Shown one piece after another: positions 61,480 through 64,000 of a stretch of DNA of 64,000 nt. How positions within the stretch are numbered: position 1 is the first letter of the stretch; every line of letters begins with the position of its first letter. Under the pieces are notes generated by a model that saw nothing but the letters and a program-made list of their open reading frames with translations, did no database searches and was not told the origin of the DNA. Both the position numbers and the translations under genes were made by a program. Location: the NCBI GenBank assembly GCA_965261725.1, contig CBDHDU010000029.1, forward strand, positions 1 through 64,000. The letters are read 5' to 3'. Source of the DNA: CANDOC01 sp965261725. Its GTDB lineage: Bacteria; Pseudomonadota; Gammaproteobacteria; Pseudomonadales; Endozoicomonadaceae.

Positions 61480-62472
61480 TTACCGGTTGCGATTCCGGTA
61501 AATGGACTGGGTATCGATCAGAGGCTGGGCTTTGCTGTTTTGCTGATCCGGAGACAGGCTGTTGTCGATATTCGCATCCTCTGCCGTCAGCAGGTCAAAC
61601 AATGCGTTTCTGACAAAGTCCGGACTTTTGTTGGCTGCGATATACGTCTCTGCCCGGTCACCACATCTGGCAGCAGTACACAGCGTTTTGACGGTTTCAA
61701 AGTCTGTCAGCCGTTGTTGAACCTGAACCTCTGACATCCCTGCCACCAGAAACTCACGTGTCTTGTCAGGGTAACCGGCATCCTTGCAAAGCCCGGCAAT
61801 GCGGATCGCCTGCTCATTGTTACCGGTTTTTTGGGATTGTGGTTTTTGCTGTGGCTCTTGTGCAACTTCGGCATTGCCCCAGCCCTTCGGCGCATTGCTG
61901 AAACGGGACAGGTCAATACTGGCGGCCAGTTTGATCGGTTCATCAATTTCATCCACCAGCCCGGCTTCCTTTGCTTCTGCCGCTGTGAACCAGGTTTCCT
62001 CATCCATAAGGGCTTTCATTTCATCCAGCGTCTTGCCATTGCGGGCAGTATAAGACAGGGCAATGCTATCGGTGACTTTATCCAGCATATCCGCCACTTT
62101 GCGCAGCTCTTCGGCATCACCACCGGTCCAGCCATAGGGATTGTGAATCATCAGCAGGGCATTTTCGGCCATGGTGACGGTATCACCTGCCATCGCCACC
62201 ACCGTGGCAATACTGGCTGCCAGTCCCTCTATAGACACATGGATCTTGGCCTGATGCAGCCGCAGCGCATTGTAAATCGCAATGCCCTCAAACACCGAAC
62301 CACCCCGGCTGTTAATCCGCACCGTGATTTCAGCAGCATCGATTTCTTTCAGCTGATCTACCAGCCCCTTGGCTGATACACCGTACCAGTCATCAATATC
62401 GTCATAGATATACAGCTCGGGCACTTTGCCCGTTTCGTTTTTCAGGGTGTACCACTGCCGGTTATGGGTCAT
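61480..62472 (-). CDS. ClpP-like prohead protease/scaffold
   Basis: 330 residues. The N-terminal 190 form an S14-type serine protease: INSRGGSVFEGIAIYNAL, nucleophile Ser87 in IEGLAASIATVVAMAG, His110 in LLMIHNPYG, and DEETWFTAAEAKEAGLVDEI. The C-terminal 130 are Gln-rich and then helical, consistent with an in-built scaffold domain as in lambda gpC/Nu3. It overlaps the upstream exported-protein gene by 4 bases. Confidence 0.94.
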   Translation of the reverse strand: MTHNRQWYTLKNETGKVPELYIYDDIDDWYGVSAKGLVDQLKEIDAAEITVRINSRGGSVFEGIAIYNALRLHQAKIHVSIEGLAASIATVVAMAGDTVTMAENALLMIHNPYGWTGGDAEELRKVADMLDKVTDSIALSYTARNGKTLDEMKALMDEETWFTAAEAKEAGLVDEIDEPIKLAASIDLSRFSNAPKGWGNAEVAQEPQQKPQSQKTGNNEQAIRIAGLCKDAGYPDKTREFLVAGMSEVQVQQRLTDFETVKTLCTAARCGDRAETYIAANKSPDFVRNALFDLLTAEDANIDNSLSPDQQNSKAQPLIDTQSIYRNRNR

Positions 62473-62903
62473 TTCCGTCGTCCCTTTTCTTTTGTGACAG
62501 GCTGCCAGGCTCCATAAGCTTTATCCTGGGCATTTGATCTCTTGTTCCCATTTCCCTGAAGCTGGATTTTGAATGGAGACTGAGGTTCTGCCGGGCGTGA
62601 GTTACCATATTGAAAACCAACTTTGACACAGCCAGTTTGATGGTTAATTTCAAACCGGATCATGCCCTTATCGGTTTGGGCTGTAAGCTGATAAACGGTA
62701 TCCATGATCCCCCTCCCCGCTGGCTGCTCATAACTTTGTTTAAACGTAATGGAATAAATAGCGCCTGCCTTCAGGTCACCCGGTGACACACCGAATGAAT
62801 GTGTCCTGTCGACATGAAAAATAAAAATGCCCTGATAACTGAAAACGTCAAATGCCAGACACCGAACTGAAATCAAAAGCAAAAACAGTGGGGTATATTT
62901 CAT
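62469..62903 (-). CDS. Exported protein encoded between portal and protease
   Basis: 144 residues from the ATG at 62903. Earlier in-frame codons would run into the portal gene. Signal peptide MKYTPLFLLLISVRCLA followed by FDVFSYQGIFIFHVDRTHSF. The mature domain has strands (AGAIYSITFKQSYEQPAG, VYQLTAQTDKGMIRFEIN) and a basic C-terminus (VTKEKGRRK). No family recognised. Lambda-like phages have no gene at this site (portal is directly followed by protease), so it is an inserted cargo gene. ATGA overlap with the protease start suggests it is expressed with the late operon. Confidence 0.65.
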   Translation of the reverse strand: MKYTPLFLLLISVRCLAFDVFSYQGIFIFHVDRTHSFGVSPGDLKAGAIYSITFKQSYEQPAGRGIMDTVYQLTAQTDKGMIRFEINHQTGCVKVGFQYGNSRPAEPQSPFKIQLQGNGNKRSNAQDKAYGAWQPVTKEKGRRK

Positions 62904-62940
62904 GGGTGAAATCCGCGCAGCAGCCAGCACAAGGGATTGA

Positions 62941-64000
62941 TTATAGAGAGCGATTTTCTTTTTCGGTTTTTTCCTGATCCGCGCCTGAAGTTTCATTGAC
63001 ACGGGGATCACTGTCATACATCAGTTCATGTTCATCGGAGCGGCGGTTATCCGCCGCAATCTCGGCATCAATCTGCTCACTGTCATAGCCCTGTTCTGAC
63101 ACCACGGCCGAGCGCGATTTAAAGCCGGATCGCACGGCAATTTTCTGGGCCTGCATATCCTGTACCGGGTGCATATACGGCCAGCCGTGGGGAATCCATT
63201 TAACCCGCCGGAAAGTTCGTTCCTGCTCGTGATAACCGGGGACGGATACCGCACCGGACAACACGACCAGATCCAGCCAGCGGTTCCACACCGGTCGGCA
63301 GAACTGGAAAATGATCTGGTTATACTGAATCTGCTGGATACGACGGCGGAACTCATTGAGGATCACCCGCAGAGCCCGGTCACTGACACCGCGCATATCG
63401 CCGGAAAAAATCTCGAACGGCAGCCCGATACCCGCCGCCACCGACATCAGCTGCTGCCGCATAAAACCGACATAATCACTGCCGGTGCCAGGCGGGTTGT
63501 TGAACTCCACCTCCTCTCCCGGTGCCAGCTCCTGCAGGGTGCCCGGCTCCATTGCCACCATGGGCAGACCGTCACCGTCGTACTTCACGGGCTGGCCGGT
63601 CAGTGGATCAACGGGGTGCTGTTCCGGTGACGGTTTGGTGATGAAACCGGTAAACAGGTTGGAGATTTCCTGACGCAACAGGGTGGCATCATCAAACTTG
63701 TCCAGGTGAAACATCCGCAACAGCACCTGGCTGAGCAGTGGCTGCCCCCGCAATTGTCCCGGCCTGAGCGGTTCATAGATGTGCAGCACCTGGTCGGCCG
63801 GTATCCGGTGCAGGTTCATCGAGTCAAAGGTAAACTCACCCGGATGTTCCCGGTGCATCCAGTAAGCCACCCGCTTGCCGAATTTATTGAACTCGATGCC
63901 GGACTTGATCGGGTGACCGTTCTTCAGGGTATGGCTGTACGACAGCGGGACATACTCAGCTTCCAGTACCTGTAACTGCAGGGGTACCGTCAGGCCATCA
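62941..64000 (-). CDS. Phage portal protein, lambda family (5' end outside window)
   Basis: The frame stays open to the window edge, upstream of the first internal start. The visible 353 codons show the lambda-portal sequence: VPLQLQVLEAEYVPLSYSH, then IEFNKFGKRVAYWMHREHPGEF, HIYEPLRPGQLRGQPLLSQVLLRM, EFNNPPGTGSDYVGFMRQQLMSVAAGIGLPFEIFSGDMRGVSDRALRVILNEFRRRI. The C-terminus is acidic and charged. It forms the DNA entry ring. The terminase genes should lie just beyond the right edge. Confidence 0.95.
   Translation of the reverse strand, partial: DGLTVPLQLQVLEAEYVPLSYSHTLKNGHPIKSGIEFNKFGKRVAYWMHREHPGEFTFDSMNLHRIPADQVLHIYEPLRPGQLRGQPLLSQVLLRMFHLDKFDDATLLRQEISNLFTGFITKPSPEQHPVDPLTGQPVKYDGDGLPMVAMEPGTLQELAPGEEVEFNNPPGTGSDYVGFMRQQLMSVAAGIGLPFEIFSGDMRGVSDRALRVILNEFRRRIQQIQYNQIIFQFCRPVWNRWLDLVVLSGAVSVPGYHEQERTFRRVKWIPHGWPYMHPVQDMQAQKIAVRSGFKSRSAVVSEQGYDSEQIDAEIAADNRRSDEHELMYDSDPRVNETSGADQEKTEKENRSL

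Larger units (their letters stand above)
46228..64000 (-). mobile_element. Siphovirus-type prophage, structural region (right end outside window)
   Basis: All genes from 64000 down to 46228 run on the minus strand in the order portal, protease, decoration, capsid, head-tail joining, gpZ-like, tail terminator position, tail tube, tape measure, tail tip. This is the lambda-like morphogenesis order. Neighbouring genes overlap or nearly so. Terminase, integrase, regulation and lysis genes are not in the window. The left boundary is put at the last gene resembling the phage block. No att repeat was identified. Confidence 0.85.

Overview
The window looks like a chromosome segment of a marine gammaproteobacterium. 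The best guess is an Endozoicomonas-like (Oceanospirillales) animal symbiont. This is inferred from the mix of ordinary gammaproteobacterial housekeeping genes (dusA, talB, phnX, mlaA), exported OTU-protease and TPR proteins, many insertion sequences and broken genes. No rRNA or other strict taxonomic marker is present.

Layout. 1-6.5 kb: a plasmid- or ICE-like module with a DsbA-family thiol oxidoreductase (cut by the window edge), a small membrane protein, ParA, ParB, a repeat-bearing protein, a winged-HTH protein, a second ParB-like HTH protein, and a cold-shock-domain gene cleanly interrupted by an IS630 element. 6.4-8.9 kb: an IS66 element inserted in an ISAs1 remnant. 8.9-10.8 kb: an exported TPR protein with nine nearly identical repeat units, split by a 23-bp duplication. 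10.9-27.6 kb: mostly core genes (acyl-CoA synthetase remnant, phnX, dusA, talB, a STAS / PP2C-response-regulator pair, mlaA, a frameshifted GlxA-type regulator facing an MBL hydrolase, an arsenosugar-type glycosyltransferase pair, an exported methyltransferase, an HpcH/HpaI aldolase, an exported TPR + OTU-protease pair and an enoyl-CoA hydratase), ending at tRNA-Arg(CCU).

28.9-42.9 kb: a complete type I-E CRISPR-Cas locus on the minus strand (cas3-cse1-cse2-cas7-cas5-cas6e-cas1-cas2, AT-rich leader with an IHF-like site, about 85 repeats). Two things are unusual. The spacers are exactly 32 nt only at the leader-distal end and vary from 11 to more than 40 nt over the rest of the array. cse1/casA is split by a one-base loss in a G run, so interference may be off in this isolate.

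43.0-45.7 kb: a methyltransferase + HNH-endonuclease pair upstream of cas3. The HNH gene is interrupted by an IS1595-family element with a perfect 8-bp target duplication, and removing the element restores the frame exactly. 45.8-46.2 kb: a GIY-YIG protein. 46.2-64 kb: the structural half of a siphovirus-type prophage on the minus strand, in the order portal, ClpP-like protease, gpD-like decoration, gpE-like capsid, head-tail joining, gpZ-like, terminator-position protein, tail tube, tape measure, tail-tip proteins. It carries two cargo-type genes with export signals. Its terminase, integrase and lysis genes lie outside the window.

As a whole, the 28-64 kb stretch reads as a defence/prophage island starting next to tRNA-Arg. 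Its CRISPR effector and its HNH gene are both damaged. No self-targeting spacer was recognised by eye, but a systematic spacer search was not possible.
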